This document shows, in pieces, positions 1 to 8,564 of a stretch of 64,000 nucleotides of DNA. Every line of letters starts with the position of its first letter. The stretch's first letter is position 1. The DNA is from Acetobacter musti (lineage in GTDB: Bacteria; Pseudomonadota; Alphaproteobacteria; Acetobacterales; Acetobacteraceae): NCBI RefSeq assembly GCF_011516835.1, contig NZ_WOTB01000001.1, positions 235,053 through 299,052 on the forward strand, read 5' to 3'. Made by a program: the position numbers and the translations under genes. A model generated the notes under the pieces. That model did no database searches. It saw nothing but the letters and a program-made list of their open reading frames with translations, and had not been told where the DNA came from.

Positions 1-74
1 GCGATGGCGAGCAGGGACGCGCCCGCGCAGGCTGCGGCCATTACACCAGGAGAACGGAGTCCGGGACGGAACAT
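1..74 (-). CDS. Truncated start of an exported protein (signal peptide only)
   Basis: Reading the minus strand from an ATG at 74, the open frame runs off the window edge and encodes about 24 residues: a short basic start (Met-Phe-Arg-Pro) followed by an alanine/leucine-rich hydrophobic stretch (GVMAAACAGASLLAI) typical of a signal peptide. A GAGG sits five bases upstream of the ATG. Only the exported N-terminus is visible, so the product cannot be named. It would be transcribed divergently from the FAD oxidoreductase on the plus strand. Short length makes this a tentative call. Confidence 0.4.
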   Translation of the reverse strand, partial: MFRPGLRSPGVMAAACAGASLLAI

Positions 75-442
75 GAGGGGGCCTCACTGTCTGCGCGGTG
101 GAGACTGTGGCGGATGGTGTCGCCGCGTATACTGAATGGTCTGACATGCCTGGCTGAACGGAGAGGTTCGTTCCGTGCATGGCATTACGGTATGCTGAAA
201 ATAACGCGCCTGTCCACATCGTTTTGATGGAGTATCTATAATTTTCTTATTTTCCTGAAAAATATGAGAAAAAAAGGAAATTTTCTGTAACGCGATAGTC
301 TGTTTCCCTCTTTTCAGTATACTTAAAAGCGGTCTAGTCTCTGCGCCGGACACTCCTGACCTGCGCCGGTATGCGGAAAGCGTGTATGCGGAGAACGGGG
401 ATTCGCCGGAGAGTCCTGAAACGGATGCGGAGCCTGTACGCC
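75..442. other. Divergent intergenic region, AT-rich patch
   Basis: No coding frame of convincing composition is seen. Bases around 225-330 are distinctly AT-rich against a GC-rich surround, including TATAAT at 237-242 and several A/T runs, as expected for promoters of the two divergently oriented flanking genes. No clear palindromic operator was found. Confidence 0.4.
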
Positions 443-1723
443 ATGACGTCGCAGCAGAGTATGAGTCAGCATTATGATGTCGTCATTGCCGGTGCCGGCA
501 TTATCGGATTGTCCACGGCCCTGTTCCTGCGCGGGCGGGGGCTTTCGGTCATGGTGTTCGACAAGGGCGAGGCGGCCTATGAGCAGTCCAGCCGGAACTG
601 GGGCTGGATGCGCACCATCGGGCAGGACATGGCGGAGCTGGAGCTGGCTCTGGCGAGCCGGCCGCTCTGGCGGCAATGGGCGGAGGAGGGCGATTTCGGT
701 TTCCGGCGCTGTGGTCTGGTCTCTCTGGCCGGCGACGGCGAGGAGTGGGCCGGGCTGAGGAGCTGGCTGGAGCATGCGGCCGGGCGCGGGCTGGACACGC
801 GGGAGCTGGGGAGCGCGGAGACGGCGGAGCTTCTGCCGCAGTTTCACCGGCGCTGGGCCGGGGCTCTGTTCGCGCCGGGCGATGCCGGGATCGAGCCTGA
901 TCTGGCCATGCGTTTTCTGGAGAAGAAGGTTCTGGATGCCGGTGTCGGCATTGTGACTGGCAATGCGATCCGGCGCATCGATATTTCCGGTGGCAGGGCC
1001 TGCGCGGTGGAGACCGAGACGGGACGTGTGACGGCGGACAGGATTGTGGTGGCGGCGGGGGCGTGGTCGCGCTGGGTGTGCAAGACGGTCGGGATCGTCA
1101 TTCCGCAGCTTCGGGTGACGGCTTCGGTTCTGCGCACGACGCCGGTGGAGGGCGGGCCGGAAGTCAATGTGGCGTCGACGCGCTACTGCCTGCGGCGGCG
1201 GCGGGACGGGGGCTACACGGTGGCGCGGCGCAATTCGTCGCTGACCTGGGTGACGCCGGACTCGGTGCGGTTCATGCGGCAGTATCTGCCGAACTATCTG
1301 AAGCAGAAGCAGCTTCTCCGGGTCCGGGCCGGGACGAGCTTTTTTAAGGAACTGCGGCTTGAGCGGCGGTTCGGGCCGGGGCAGTCCAATCCGTTCGAGG
1401 ATTTCCGGGCCTGCGATCCGGCGCCGGATATCGACACGCTGAAGGAGACGTTTGAACATCTGAAGGAGGACGCGCCGGTTTTCCGGTCCGCGCGGATTGC
1501 GTCCTCCTGGGCGGGAACGATCGATGTGATGCCGGACGCGCTGCCGGTTCTCTCGCCTGTCGCGCGGTATCCGGGTCTGTTTCTGGCGACCGGGTTTTCG
1601 GCGCATGGTTTCGGGATCGGGCCGGCTTCGGGCCGGCTGATGGCGGATATTGTCATGGGCGAGGCGCCGGCTGCGTCCGCGGCGCCGTTCCGTCTGGAGC
1701 GGTTTCATCTCAACGACGACTGA
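443..1723 (+). CDS. FAD-dependent oxidoreductase, DadA/glycine-oxidase superfamily
   Basis: A soluble amine or amino-acid type oxidoreductase of about 426 residues. The dinucleotide-binding GAGIIG motif follows a hydrophobic strand (YDVVIAGAGIIG, residues about 11-22), and the C-terminal signature (FLATGFSAHGFGIGPASG) is the second FAD-contacting segment usual in the DAO superfamily. The open frame extends upstream to 371, but that extension is Arg-rich and unlike the family, so ATG 443 or ATG 461 is the likely start; neither has a strong ribosome site. It is ten bases upstream of an iron-type alcohol dehydrogenase and a GntR regulator, suggesting one small catabolic operon. Substrate is not deducible; some relatives act in aminophosphonate or amino-acid catabolism. 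Confidence 0.85.
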   Translation: MTSQQSMSQHYDVVIAGAGIIGLSTALFLRGRGLSVMVFDKGEAAYEQSSRNWGWMRTIGQDMAELELALASRPLWRQWAEEGDFGFRRCGLVSLAGDGEEWAGLRSWLEHAAGRGLDTRELGSAETAELLPQFHRRWAGALFAPGDAGIEPDLAMRFLEKKVLDAGVGIVTGNAIRRIDISGGRACAVETETGRVTADRIVVAAGAWSRWVCKTVGIVIPQLRVTASVLRTTPVEGGPEVNVASTRYCLRRRRDGGYTVARRNSSLTWVTPDSVRFMRQYLPNYLKQKQLLRVRAGTSFFKELRLERRFGPGQSNPFEDFRACDPAPDIDTLKETFEHLKEDAPVFRSARIASSWAGTIDVMPDALPVLSPVARYPGLFLATGFSAHGFGIGPASGRLMADIVMGEAPAASAAPFRLERFHLNDD

Positions 1724-1733
1724 GGATTTCGCC

Positions 1734-2897
1734 ATGCTGGATTTTTCGTTCTGCAATCCGACGCGTGTTCTGTTCGGCCGGGACATGTTTCCGCAGATGG
1801 AGGCGCATATTCCCGTCGGGGCGCGGGTTCTGGTGCTTTATGGCGGCGGGAGCGTGGTGCGGAACGGCACGATGGCGCGGGTTCTGGCGGCGCTTTCGCA
1901 TCATGAGGTTCTGGAATTCGGCGGAATCGAGCCCAACCCGTCTTATGAGACGCTGATGCGGGCGGTGGCGCTGGTGCGCGAGGAGAGGATCGGTTTTCTG
2001 GTCGCGGTGGGTGGCGGTTCGGTGATCGACGGTGCCAAGTTCGTGGCGGCGGCGGCGCTGTATGAGGGCGATCCGTGGGAGATTCTGGAGACGCGCGGCA
2101 GCAAAATCCGCGCGGCGGTTCCGCTGGCGGCCATTCCGACGCTGCCGGCGACCGGGTCCGAGATGAACGGGACAGCGGTGATTACGCGGGGGGAACTGTC
2201 CACGAAGCGGGCGTTCCGGAGCGAGCATGTGTTCCCGGTTTTCGCGGTTCTCGATCCGACGCTGACTTTCACGCTGCCGCCGCGGCAGATCGCCAACGGG
2301 ATTGTGGATGCGTTCGTGCATGTGCTGGAGCAGTATCTGACCTATCCGGTCGATGCGCCGGTTCAGGACCGGTTTGCCGAGGGGCTGCTGCATGTTCTGC
2401 TCGATGTGGCGGATGTGACGCTGGCCGAGCCGGAGAATTACGATGCGCGGGCCTGTCTGATGTGGGCGGCGACGCTGGCGCTGAACGGGCTGATCGGGGC
2501 GGGTGTGCCGCAGGACTGGTCGAGTCATCTGATCGGGCATGAGCTGACGGCGCTTTATGGTCTGGACCATGCGCGGACGCTGGCGGTGGTGCTGCCGGCG
2601 ACGCTGCAGGTGCGGCGCGGGGAGAAGCGGGCGAAGCTGATTCAGTATGCTGAGCGGGTCTGGGGCGTGCGGGACGGGACCGGCGATGAAAAAATCGACG
2701 CGGCGATCGGGCTGACCCGTGCGTTTTTCGAGCGGCTTGGGTTTGAGACCCGTCTGTCGGGCTATGATCTCGGGCGGGATGATGTTTCGGCTTTGCTGAA
2801 AGCGCTGGAGCGGACGCACGGGGCGTCCTATGCGCTTGGGGAAAACCGGACGGTGACGCCGGATGTTGCCACCGCTGTTTTCGGGGCTAGTCTGTAG
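1734..2897 (+). CDS. Iron-containing alcohol dehydrogenase (YqhD/BDH-like)
   Basis: A metal-dependent NAD(P)H alcohol/aldehyde oxidoreductase of about 387 residues, close to the usual family length. It starts with the family-typical FxF-NPTR-FG segment (FSFCNPTRVLFG), carries the cofactor loop GGGSVIDGAK near residue 93, the PTLPATGSE segment, and the metal-binding region with Asp and three His spread through IVDAFVHVLEQ, GHELTALYGLDHA. The ATG at 1734 is preceded by GAGGA and lies ten bases after the upstream stop, so the longer frame from 1650 is rejected. Family members typically reduce short aldehydes; with the adjacent FAD oxidoreductase it may process the aldehyde left after oxidative deamination, which is inference. 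Confidence 0.9.
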   Translation: MLDFSFCNPTRVLFGRDMFPQMEAHIPVGARVLVLYGGGSVVRNGTMARVLAALSHHEVLEFGGIEPNPSYETLMRAVALVREERIGFLVAVGGGSVIDGAKFVAAAALYEGDPWEILETRGSKIRAAVPLAAIPTLPATGSEMNGTAVITRGELSTKRAFRSEHVFPVFAVLDPTLTFTLPPRQIANGIVDAFVHVLEQYLTYPVDAPVQDRFAEGLLHVLLDVADVTLAEPENYDARACLMWAATLALNGLIGAGVPQDWSSHLIGHELTALYGLDHARTLAVVLPATLQVRRGEKRAKLIQYAERVWGVRDGTGDEKIDAAIGLTRAFFERLGFETRLSGYDLGRDDVSALLKALERTHGASYALGENRTVTPDVATAVFGASL

Positions 2898-2902
2898 CGC
2901 CT

Positions 2903-3679
2903 GTGGATGTGCTGGCGAATGTTCCGGCGAATGCGGTGGTGAGAGATGTGGTGTCTGGCGTCATGACGAAAGCGGACCTGCCTGGTGTGGCGGAAGATGG
3001 CGGGGTGCGCCGGCATTATACCGGCGAGGAGCTTTATCTCATTCTCCGGCAGGATCTGATCAATGACAGGACGCCGGGGGGCGCGGTTCTTCAGGAGAAC
3101 GAGATTGCCGCGCGGTACGGGGTCAGCCGGACGCCGGTGCGTGAGGCGCTGCAGAGGCTGCATCAGGACAATCTGATCGGGCGCAAGGGGCGGTTTTACA
3201 CGGTTGTGCAGCCGCCGCTGGAGCGCATTCGCGAGCTGTATGAGTTTCGGGAGGCGATTGAGGCGAGCACGATCGTTCTGTGCTGCCGGCGGGCGAGTGA
3301 GGAGACGCTGGAGCAGATCCGGGCGATTGTCGAGGAGCAGCAGGACGCGGCGGATCAGAAGCGGTTTTACGATTATGAGCGTCTGGACGCGCTGTTTCAT
3401 GTGGCGATTGCGAACGGGGGCGACAACCGGCTTCTGACGCATCAGCTTGAGGTCAGTTATGACCAGATCTGGTTTTCCAAGGTGGGAAATCTGGTGTCGC
3501 TGCAGGAGTATTCGGTCGACGGGACGATTGCCGAGCACCGGCGCATTGCCGATGCGCTGATCCGGCGCAAGGAGGATGTGGCGAAGGCGGAGATGATCAG
3601 TCATCTGCGCGCGGCGATCGATGTGAGCGAGCGTTCGGCGGGGCCGCGCGGGAAGCGGGGGAAGAAGCCGCGCGGGTAG
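2903..3679 (+). CDS. GntR-family transcriptional regulator, FadR/FCD subfamily
   Basis: A one-component DNA-binding regulator of about 258 residues. The N-terminal winged helix is plain (LYLILRQDLIND, ENEIAARYGVSRTPVREAL, residues about 52-90) and is followed by an all-helical FCD ligand domain with the expected Asp/His metal positions spaced through LDALFHVAIA and EHRRIADALI. The GTG start is five bases after the dehydrogenase stop; an ATG at 2963 is an alternative that removes 20 poorly conserved residues. Being last in the operon it probably senses the substrate of the two oxidoreductases upstream. The tail is strongly basic (GKRGKKPRG). Confidence 0.88.
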   Translation: MDVLANVPANAVVRDVVSGVMTKADLPGVAEDGGVRRHYTGEELYLILRQDLINDRTPGGAVLQENEIAARYGVSRTPVREALQRLHQDNLIGRKGRFYTVVQPPLERIRELYEFREAIEASTIVLCCRRASEETLEQIRAIVEEQQDAADQKRFYDYERLDALFHVAIANGGDNRLLTHQLEVSYDQIWFSKVGNLVSLQEYSVDGTIAEHRRIADALIRRKEDVAKAEMISHLRAAIDVSERSAGPRGKRGKKPRG

Positions 3680-3756
3680 GGGGTATTCCGGAATCCTGAG
3701 TTATATCGACATGTTTTCTGACTCTGTGCGTCCCGACGGATTCAGGGAATGTTTAT

Positions 3757-3801
3757 GAAAAAAGTTTTTGGGTGCCGCCTTTTTTCAAAAAGGCGGCGTT
3801 C
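3757..3801. repeat. Interspersed repeat R1, partial copy (hairpin only)
   Basis: Contains the R1 core AGTTTTTGGGTGCCGCC followed by a T-run, CAAAAA and GGCGGC, forming a hairpin directly downstream of the GntR gene. It then runs into an R2 repeat. The flanking parts of full R1 copies are missing. It may act as a transcription terminator for the operon. Confidence 0.75.
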
Positions 3802-3819
3802 CCTGAAGCCTCTCGAAAT

Positions 3820-3884
3820 TCAGGGCTTTGCGCCGAACCCCACAAAGGGACACGGTCCCTTTGATCCCCGTTTGCTGAATTAAG
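3820..3884. repeat. Interspersed repeat R2, copy 1
   Basis: Shares the block CGAACCCCACAAAGGGAC and GGTCCCTTTGATCCCnGTTTG with copies at 17967-18033 and 39015-39072. The arms AAAGGGAC and GGTCCCTTT make a hairpin. It lies between convergent genes (GntR on plus, TonB receptor on minus), consistent with a bidirectional terminator or REP-like role. Confidence 0.75.
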
Positions 3885-3923
3885 CCGGATGAAGGGCGTC
3901 GTGCGCAGGACGCTCTCGCAGGG

Positions 3924-6359
3924 TTACTCGATGGGGACGCGGACGGTCATGAGGGCGGAGAAGCCTGGTTCCACGTAATAGGTTGGCGCGCCGCCGGCGA
4001 TGGTGCCGCCGAAGACGCCCGTGGTAGCTTTGGCGTTGTCGCTGTAGCCGTAGACGCCGGTTCTCTGGGTGGAATTGTTGATGTTGTTCAGGTTGACCTG
4101 GATGGACGGGCGGTTGAACACGACGAATTTCGGCAGTCTGTATCCGAGGATGACGCTGTTGGTGATGTAGCCGGGCATTTTTTCGTCGTTCATCAGTGTT
4201 GAATACTGTGAGCTGATATATTTGAGATTGACGCTGCCGAAGAAGGTGCCGTCATCGTAGGACAGACCGAGGCCGGCCTGGTAATGCGGGCTGGCGATCT
4301 GGGTTTTGCCGGCGGTGCGCAGATAGTCTGTCTGTCCGGCGCTGTTGACGGTCTGCAGGTTGTTGTCCTGGCGGGCGTCGAGATAGGCGAAGGTGACGTA
4401 GGGGGTGAAGCGTCCCCAGAGCGGGGTTGTGCCGAGCTGGACATCGACGCCGCGGCTGGTCTGTCCGCCGGCGTTGAATTCGCGCTGGACCTGGACGCCT
4501 TCCTGGTAGGTGTTGAGGGTGAGGAGGCGGTTGGTCATGTTCATGTTGAAGAACGAGACAGAGGCGACGATTTTGTCGCCGTTGTAGCGGTAACCGATTT
4601 CTTCCTTGATGGCGTACTGGGATTTCGGGGAGGTGGCGCCGGTTGTGAGGGCGCCGGTGGAGACGCTGTACTGCTGGGCGGTCGAACCCATGAAGGGCTG
4701 GCGGTAATCGCCTTCGGCGTTGATGTAGATCTGGTTGGCGCGGTCGAAATTGTAGCGGGCGCCGAAGGAGGGCAGCGGGATGTTTTCGCTGATTCCCATG
4801 TGGGGCGTGGAGCCGGGGACATAGTTGTCAACGCCGCGCGTGACCATGACGTCCTTGAATCCGGCGTTGATAATCAGCCGGTCTTTCAGCAGGCGCAGCG
4901 TGTCCATCACATAGGGCGCGTTGATCTGGTAGTGCAGGAAATAGTTGTCGTAGTAATACGGGTTTCCGTTTGGCAAGCGATAGTAATTGTAGGAGTGGCT
5001 GAGATCGGCGGGGTCGCCGGTTTCCTGGTTGACGAAGCCGACGGGGTCTTTCTCGCGCAGATTATAGTTTTCGTACCAGTAACCGAAGGTCAGGGTATTG
5101 TGGCCCTGGGTCCATGCGAGTTTCGAGTTGATGCCGCCGATATAGGTCGGGCCGCCGAAGCCGGTGGAGGCGAGGTATTGCTGCCCGTTCTGGGCGGTGC
5201 CGCCGGTCCCCTGGGCGAGGTTGATATCGACGCGCTGGTTGCCGAGGTAAGTCTGCCCCTGGGTCAGGGTTGTTCCGCCGGGACCCCAGCCGAAGCCGTA
5301 CCAGAAATAGGGTGTGGTGTCCCAGGTCAGGTGCGGCGTGAGCACGACGTGGGCGGGGGCGAGAACGGTGCCGCTGTAGAAAAGCGATGTCTGGTTCAGC
5401 TTGTAATAGGAGCCGTCATGGATGCCGCTGTAGGTGGCGTCCGGGTTGACCCAGCGGGTCTGGCGCCATTCTTCCTGGGTTGGATAGTAATAATAGCCGT
5501 TCTTGTTGTTGTTGAAGACGGATTCGAGCGCGATGGTGCTGCCGTTATTGAACGACTTGAGCAGTTTGAAGTCGACATGCTGCTTTTTCGCGATACCGGG
5601 GCCGCGCCAGAAATCCGTCGAGGCGTTTGAGTAGGAGACGAAGGCTCTGACGCCGGAATGGCCGATCTCGCCGCTGTCGAGCCTGATGAAGCCGCGATAA
5701 GTGTTGAAGGTGCCATAGGTGAAATCGACCTGGGCGCGGGCTTTTGCAGTCGGGTCCTTCATCTTTGTGTAAATAACGCCGCCTGTGGCGGATGTGACGG
5801 GGTCGTCGGTGGAGCTGGAGCCGGGGGTGATGGAGACCCGGTCCATGTTTTCGCTGTCGAGCATTTCCGCCTGGAATCGTCCGGCGCCCGGGGAGAGGGT
5901 CGGAGCGCCGTCGAGCACCCAGCCCATATCGTCGACGGTGAGGCCGCGGACCATGATGCCGTTGCTGAGGATTCCGGTCGGGTCCTGAGACATTGAGTTG
6001 ACGCTTGGCATCATTGCCAGCAGGCCGACGACGTTGGAGGTGGGATTTTGTTTGGCAATGTAATCGGCGCTGACGGACTGGACGGAGCGGGTGTCATCGC
6101 GCCGCTGGAGCATACCGCCGCCGGACGAGATGCGCAGACGGGCGGAGGCGACGCGGATTTCTTCCGCTTTCGCACTTTCCATGGTGCTGACAGGGCGTTT
6201 TGGTGCGGGTGGCTTCTTTGCGGGGGATGCTGAAGCGGGTGTGGTGAGTTTCGCCGGGGGATGCCGGCGCGGGGCTGCTTCCGCCTTCTGGGTGGCGAGC
6301 AGGCCGAGCAGGGGGATGGCGAGTGCCGAGGTGGTGAGCAGCGCGCTTTTTTGACCCAT
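3924..6359 (-). CDS. TonB-dependent outer-membrane receptor
   Basis: An 811-residue outer-membrane active transporter. It opens with a signal peptide (hydrophobic core LLTTSALAIPLLGLLA, cleavage near AEA), then a Pro/Ala/Lys-rich linker and a possible TonB box (EEIRVAS, about residue 66). The plug domain follows (DYIAKQNPTSNVVGLLAMMP, GIMVRGL, VSITPGSSS), then a long aromatic-rich beta barrel ending with a C-terminal segment typical of the family. The start is secured by GGAGG six bases upstream. A sigma70-like promoter with a LacI-type palindromic operator stands 100 bases upstream, the same operator as the ABC-transporter operon, so it probably imports that operon's substrate rather than iron. 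Confidence 0.93.
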   Translation of the reverse strand: MGQKSALLTTSALAIPLLGLLATQKAEAAPRRHPPAKLTTPASASPAKKPPAPKRPVSTMESAKAEEIRVASARLRISSGGGMLQRRDDTRSVQSVSADYIAKQNPTSNVVGLLAMMPSVNSMSQDPTGILSNGIMVRGLTVDDMGWVLDGAPTLSPGAGRFQAEMLDSENMDRVSITPGSSSTDDPVTSATGGVIYTKMKDPTAKARAQVDFTYGTFNTYRGFIRLDSGEIGHSGVRAFVSYSNASTDFWRGPGIAKKQHVDFKLLKSFNNGSTIALESVFNNNKNGYYYYPTQEEWRQTRWVNPDATYSGIHDGSYYKLNQTSLFYSGTVLAPAHVVLTPHLTWDTTPYFWYGFGWGPGGTTLTQGQTYLGNQRVDINLAQGTGGTAQNGQQYLASTGFGGPTYIGGINSKLAWTQGHNTLTFGYWYENYNLREKDPVGFVNQETGDPADLSHSYNYYRLPNGNPYYYDNYFLHYQINAPYVMDTLRLLKDRLIINAGFKDVMVTRGVDNYVPGSTPHMGISENIPLPSFGARYNFDRANQIYINAEGDYRQPFMGSTAQQYSVSTGALTTGATSPKSQYAIKEEIGYRYNGDKIVASVSFFNMNMTNRLLTLNTYQEGVQVQREFNAGGQTSRGVDVQLGTTPLWGRFTPYVTFAYLDARQDNNLQTVNSAGQTDYLRTAGKTQIASPHYQAGLGLSYDDGTFFGSVNLKYISSQYSTLMNDEKMPGYITNSVILGYRLPKFVVFNRPSIQVNLNNINNSTQRTGVYGYSDNAKATTGVFGGTIAGGAPTYYVEPGFSALMTVRVPIE

Positions 6360-6459
6360 GGGTTGCCTCCGTAGAACGTGCGCGTCGTGGACAGGACATG
6401 ATTTTTCGAGATCTTCCTGATCCGGCTGACGAATTGCGCAGGCCTTGTGATCGGGAGAG

Positions 6460-6502
6460 ATAAACCGGTTTATTTAATAGGTGGCGGAAAGATCGCCGTC
6501 AA
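6460..6502 (-). promoter_or_regulatory. Promoter and LacI-type operator of the TonB receptor
   Basis: On the minus strand TTGACG (6497-6502), a 17-base spacer and TATTAA (6474-6479) form a good sigma70 promoter. Directly downstream is the perfect 14-bp palindrome ATAAACCGGTTTAT (6460-6473) with the central CG typical of LacI/GalR operators. This placement over the transcription start predicts repression. The core TAAACCGGTTTA recurs before the ABC operon at 12711-12722. A half-site (GATAAACCGG) occurs at 6593-6602. Confidence 0.8.
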
Positions 6503-6625
6503 TATATTTCGTTATCGTTATTAAAAGAATGATACGGTCTGAAATGGCGTGGAACCGGTGGTGAGGAGATGAGTCAGGTGCGGAAAAGTGCTGATAAACC
6601 GGCGGGCTGATGGAACGGGCCGGGG

Positions 6626-7774
6626 TTATCCCGGAATGCCGGGACAGGCTGAGAAAAATTCGATGCAGTCTCTGTAGAGATGCGTGGCGGTCAGGAGAGA
6701 GTCGACCGGGCAGTATTCGTCCGTCTGGTGGGCGATATCGGGCTCGCCGGGACCGATGATGACGGCGGGCGCATTGCCGAAAGCCGGTGACAGGATGGCG
6801 GCATCTGTGAAATAGGGCACTGTGACGACGCCCCGGTCGGGGATGCCGTGACGGGTGGCTACTGTCCGGACGGCCTGCACGAAGGGATTATCGGGCGGGG
6901 CGACGACGGGCGGGATGTTGAGGCGGGTCTGCAGGGACAGGGCGTCGCACAGGCAGGTTCTGATCGTGCCGCCGATGCGGCTGTGTGTGGCGGGGCTGCT
7001 GGTCCGGGCGTCGACGGTGAAACTGGCTCTGTCGGGGACGGAGTTGATGTTCATGCCGCCATGAAAGGTTCCGATACAGACGGTTGTTTTCCCGAGGATC
7101 GGGTCGTCTTCTCCGAGATCGGCGGCGCGGATGCGGGTGATGGCGTCGGTGGCATGATAGATGGCGTTCACGCCGAATTCCGGCATGGCGGCGTGGGCGG
7201 TGCGGCCTTCAGCGGTGCATTCGAACCAGGCGACGCCTTTATGGCCGAGCACGGGGTAATTGCGGGTGGATTCACCGATCAGCAGGCCAATGAAGGTGCA
7301 GCCGGCGAGAAGGGAATCGGAGATGAGGGCGGATGCGCCCTCGCAGCCGGTTTCCTCGCCGCCGGTCAGGATGATGGTGACGTCGGGACAGGTCCCGGTT
7401 TCGGCGTGATGGCGGGCGCAGGCGGCGATGAAGGCGGCGATGCCGCCTTTCATGTCCGAGCTGCCGCGACCATAGATGCGGCCATCGGCGATTTCGCCGG
7501 AGAAGGGCGGGTGTGTCCATGTGCCGCCGCCGAGCGGGACGGTATCGAGGTGGCCGGAAAAGCCGAGATTATTACCCGGCTGTTTGCCGGGTGGTCTGGC
7601 GACGAGGTTTACCCGGCGTTCACCGAAGCCGTGCGTGGTGACGTCGAACCCGATGCCGGTGAGGATTTCCGCGCAGAGTTCCGCGCAGGCGGCTTCGTCG
7701 CCGGGCGGATTGATGCTGGGAATCCGGATCAGGTCCTGAAGAAGTCTGACGGGATCGGTGTGGTTTCCGGTCAT
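6626..7774 (-). CDS. M20-family metallohydrolase (ArgE/DapE/CPG2-like)
   Basis: A cytoplasmic zinc amidohydrolase of about 382 residues that would cleave an amide or N-acyl bond. Metal ligands are all visible: His in SGHLDTVP, bridging Asp in GRGSSDMKGG, the catalytic and metal Glu pair in TGGEETGCEG, and the last His in IAHQTDEY; the lid domain's His is in GRTAHAAMP. An ATG at 7840 is possible but lies inside the upstream gene; ATG 7774 is five bases after that gene's stop and is preferred. Last gene of the LacI-regulated operon. The pairing with a phosphotriesterase-family hydrolase suggests stepwise hydrolysis of an acylated compound, which is inference. Confidence 0.9.
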   Translation of the reverse strand: MTGNHTDPVRLLQDLIRIPSINPPGDEAACAELCAEILTGIGFDVTTHGFGERRVNLVARPPGKQPGNNLGFSGHLDTVPLGGGTWTHPPFSGEIADGRIYGRGSSDMKGGIAAFIAACARHHAETGTCPDVTIILTGGEETGCEGASALISDSLLAGCTFIGLLIGESTRNYPVLGHKGVAWFECTAEGRTAHAAMPEFGVNAIYHATDAITRIRAADLGEDDPILGKTTVCIGTFHGGMNINSVPDRASFTVDARTSSPATHSRIGGTIRTCLCDALSLQTRLNIPPVVAPPDNPFVQAVRTVATRHGIPDRGVVTVPYFTDAAILSPAFGNAPAVIIGPGEPDIAHQTDEYCPVDSLLTATHLYRDCIEFFSACPGIPG

Positions 7775-7779
7775 GCGGT

Positions 7780-8544
7780 TCAGCCCCGTGTTGTCAGCCA
7801 GTCGAGACAGTTGACCCAGAGGGTTCTGTAGCCGGGCCATGCGAGGTAGTCGTCGGGCATCCAGTGGGCGGACATGTCGCTGGTCCAGACGAGCGAGCGG
7901 CTGTTGCCCATGTCGCGCGCGGCGATGAGAGGGTGGTCATCTTCGCCGACGGTGGCGACGAGTGTTGCGTCCGGATGCAGGACGACCTCGTTGTAGCCGA
8001 GCAGGACCGGCCAGGTGTCGGGCAGGCCTGAGGCGACGGGGTGTGTGGCGCTGACGACTTTGACGGCGCTGCCTTCGGGGGTTTCCTGACGGTCGTCATA
8101 GGGGAGGCAGGTGACGGGCAGGAGTTTTTCGACCGGTGTGTTACGGTAACGGGCCTGTCCGTTGACGCCCTGGAAGCTGAGATAGCCGCCGACCATCATG
8201 ATGGAGCCGCCGTTTTTCACATATTCGGCGATGACTTTCAGGCGGTTGGGGAAGGTTTTGCTGTGCAGCCAGGTGTCGGGGTGGATCAGCAGGGTATTGG
8301 CGCCGACATCGGAGAGGATGATGGCGGCGTATTGCGCGAGGTCTTCCGCCTTTGCCGGGAACTGGCTCTGGGCGATTTCAGACGGCATATGGGTGATGTC
8401 GTAGGCGGTGTCGCTCATGGCCTTGAGGAAGTTGACGGCACCGTTATGGGCGGTGGTGGTGAAGAACTGGTCAAATCCCTTGGCGTGGCTGGCGGAGCTG
8501 ATCCAGGACTCGCCGACGAGGAGGATTTTCTTTTTCTCGGACAC
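7780..8544 (-). CDS. ThuA / glutamine-amidotransferase-like protein (PF07090-type)
   Basis: A cytoplasmic class-I-glutamine-amidotransferase-fold protein of about 254 residues whose family lacks an assigned reaction. Visible hallmarks are the opening strand KKILLVGESW, the conserved ITHMPSEIA segment, ILSDVGANTLL, the GGSIMMVGGYLSFQG turn and the late LVWTSDMSAHWMP motif. The frame is open to 8580, but GTG 8544 has AAGGAA seven bases upstream and begins at the conserved start, so it is chosen. It is sandwiched between phosphotriesterase-like and M20 hydrolases in the LacI-controlled operon. Homologous proteins are often encoded next to sugar ABC transporters, suggesting an isomerase-like or hydrolytic step on a polyol or sugar derivative; the function remains unknown. 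Confidence 0.82.
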   Translation of the reverse strand: MSEKKKILLVGESWISSASHAKGFDQFFTTTAHNGAVNFLKAMSDTAYDITHMPSEIAQSQFPAKAEDLAQYAAIILSDVGANTLLIHPDTWLHSKTFPNRLKVIAEYVKNGGSIMMVGGYLSFQGVNGQARYRNTPVEKLLPVTCLPYDDRQETPEGSAVKVVSATHPVASGLPDTWPVLLGYNEVVLHPDATLVATVGEDDHPLIAARDMGNSRSLVWTSDMSAHWMPDDYLAWPGYRTLWVNCLDWLTTRG

Positions 8545-8564
8545 TGGGTTTTCCTTTTTCGGGG

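Noticed and set aside
323..1786. Minus-strand frame opposite the FAD oxidoreductase
   Set aside because: Arg/Pro-rich with no recognisable motif; real gene is on the plus strand.
4284..5630. Long plus-strand frame opposite the TonB receptor
   Set aside because: Gly/Val/Ala/Asp low-complexity translation typical of the reverse of a real gene; no start context or motif.
6593..6602. Third LacI operator (GATAAACCGG)
   Set aside because: Only half of the palindrome is present and it is not placed at a promoter; kept as a possible auxiliary half-site only.
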